The notes under the pieces were generated by a model, which worked only from the letters and a program-made list of their open reading frames with translations, made no database searches and was not told the origin of the DNA. A stretch of 64,000 nucleotides of DNA from Echinostoma caproni (lineage: Eukaryota; Platyhelminthes; Trematoda; Plagiorchiida; Echinostomatidae): NCBI GenBank assembly GCA_900618425.1, contig UZAN01039526.1:1-64000 (forward strand). The letters run 5' to 3'. The translations under genes were made by a program, and so were the position numbers. Position 1 is the first letter of the stretch, and the number at the start of each line of letters is the position of its first letter. Positions 62,301-64,000 of this stretch are shown in pieces.

Positions 62301-63780
62301 AAAACGAAGCTTGATATCTTTGAAGCCCTTCTCGTTTGATTGAGACAGACTGATTTATCCCTAACTGACAGTAAATCAGATAGAAGGCATAGCAGCTGGC
62401 GACATACTTCGATTTATCCAAAAATTGAACAGGAAGGGAATTCGACTAAACCCGCATGAGCAAATCACTCTTTTTCTACTCCTAATCGTCTATCTGATTT
62501 GAATAGCCGCAAACAAAGTGTTTTTCAGCGGAACAACTCAAACTAAAAGAGCACGAGTGCCGTTACTCAGAACTGTTTGTAAACTGAATTAATGTTCCAA
62601 GCGGCAGTTTGAATTTCCCAACAGAAACGAAGACAATGATACTTAAATCTATAACAAATAATATTCAGCTCAACTCGATTGAGTCGCTATTTCCCAAAAA
62701 TCAATCTTCTAAGTATAGAAGTACTTAACGCTTACTACTGTCTCTATTGAAGTAGCTCAATCGATAAAAACGACCTGGTTTATCAGACAGCGGCAAAAGG
62801 CAAAAGAAACAGATCTCAACAACAAACTGACAGTCCACGGATCGGATTGATTTTTCGGCTTTCTGCGCAAAGGCTGCTTTGTTACAGCTTGGGTTTGAAA
62901 AACAAATGGGGCAGGAATGTTTCAGGGTTGTGAAAAACATCAATACAAATCACTGATTTGGAAAGTTATCGTCTGATTTTAAATTATTCAAGCTTATTTG
63001 TATATGATAAGAATGCTGAAACTCAAATACATATGTATATGTAGTGTTCAATATGATTTACGTTCACTACCGATGAAAACCGATGAATAGTTGCTCATCA
63101 AATCCTGACAAAGTCAAACAAAATATATTTGTACTGATTGGTTTATTTCCGGTTAGGAACGTTCACTATGTTGCACTTTTTACTTGGTTTTGGGCTGGAC
63201 CCTATTTACTGCTATTTTCTTCGTGCGATAAAAATGTTTCCAGAACTAAAATCACATTTGACAATTCTTCGTCATAATACTTGATGAGTTATACAGAAGT
63301 AAATGCCTTCATACTATTTAATTAGATATAACAGCATAATTCCCGAAGGTGAAAGAGCCAACAACTCTCATTGACACGCAGTGTGGGAAAAGGTTCTTCT
63401 GAACATCAGGTTAATACGTTGTGGTAAACCACAATGATTTTACTGAATTCTGCTGAATCAAGAAGGGTTCCGCTATACAACCGTCCTGCATTTGTGGAAA
63501 AGCATTATTTGTACATATCACAATCCAACTCGAGGTATGACTTCAATTTATGCACACAGGATGGCTTTACTGACCAACATTTTAAAACAAGGACAATCGA
63601 TTTTAAGTAGTTCATCTCATTATATATTGTTTCACTTTGGTCGAAAACCGCATGTAATATGTTAATTTTGTTCTCTCAGTATCAGATTATAATTAAAAAC
63701 AAAGTTTAAGCACATTCAGATGTGTGATTGATTGGTTAATTTGATTTTAAACACAGATTATTTGGCTTTTCTTTTCTTAA
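59351..63780. other. no confident gene
   Basis: Short plus frames at 59679-59900 (after TTTCTTTATCCCCAG), 60715-60900 and 63083-63277 lack partners or motifs. Otherwise plain A+T-rich DNA. Confidence 0.4.
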
Positions 63781-63781
63781 G

Positions 63782-63845
63782 CCATCATTGGCCTTAGTGA
63801 TCCGACACAGACTGTTTATGCATGTGCCTTGCGTAACTGTTTGTG
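63782..63845 (+). CDS. weak candidate terminal exon
   Basis: Acceptor TTGGCTTTTCTTTTCTTAAG leads into IIGLSDPTQTVYACALRNCL and a stop. Only about 20 residues, so chance is likely. Confidence 0.15.
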
Positions 63846-63904
63846 ACAGATAACTACCGTCAATGTTTTGCTGTATTGAGAATATAATTGGATTTCATCT
63901 GCAA

Positions 63905-64000
63905 ACTGGAGGCCAGAACTGCTGGTGAAATCCAACGTATATTGATTGATTGTCCACTCCTCAGCATACGACTGCGGCTGGAGTTTGACACAGTTTCATT
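63905..64000 (+). mobile_element. possible C-terminal remnant of a LINE, cut by the window edge
   Basis: The frame reads EIQRILIDCPLLSIRLRLEF, similar to the 'HiLl.CP....R..L' ending of many non-LTR retrotransposon proteins. Nothing upstream confirms it. Confidence 0.25.

Noticed and set aside
1..64000. CRISPR arrays, operons, rRNA genes, bacterial signals
   Set aside because: No regularly spaced repeats, gene clusters or rRNA-like conserved blocks; the window is eukaryotic in structure.

Overview
The window looks like intron- and repeat-rich nuclear DNA of an invertebrate animal. It is A+T-rich, has no operons or ribosome binding sites, and its coding pieces are short exons bounded by GT/AG signals and separated by kilobases. 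Degenerate CR1-type LINEs, Penelope-like elements (PLEs) and tRNA-derived SINEs together suggest a flatworm (trematode-like) or another lophotrochozoan. That placement is inference; no single gene fixes the taxon.

Layout. 1-0.5 kb: end of a possible plus-strand exon, then two copies of one SINE family in inverted orientation. 3-11.5 kb: minus-strand exons. Those at 9202-9362, 5095-5211 and 3067-3382 fit together in splice phase (197 aa if joined); the last two have a faint Meteorin-like pattern. 13-25 kb: a dispersed repeat, a CR1 fragment, a 282-base assembly gap and an inverted repeat beside it. 25.4-25.8 kb: a compact two-exon candidate (69 aa). 26.9-35.1 kb: unrecognised plus-strand exon candidates interleaved with a large broken minus-strand CR1 element, inverted SINE copies, a G+C-rich patch and a PLE. 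38.3-40.2 kb: a second, longer PLE. 42.1-42.5 kb: another inverted SINE pair. 45.9 kb: a first exon with a signal-anchor-like segment.

The best gene is at 50.0-57.4 kb on the plus strand. Four exons join in phase to 394 aa: signal peptide, Shisa-like cysteine ectodomain, one membrane span and a long cytoplasmic tail. Intron 2 appears to use a GC-AG donor, and exon 3 is a phase-symmetric 273-nt exon that could be skipped in frame. 57.5-64 kb is mostly plain A+T-rich DNA with a second copy of the 13-kb repeat.

Most long open frames here are chance frames or pieces of dead transposons. Several real-looking exons are shorter than 60 codons. Exon calls rest on open frame, splice signals and phase only; without transcripts or homology searches all but the Shisa-like gene remain tentative.
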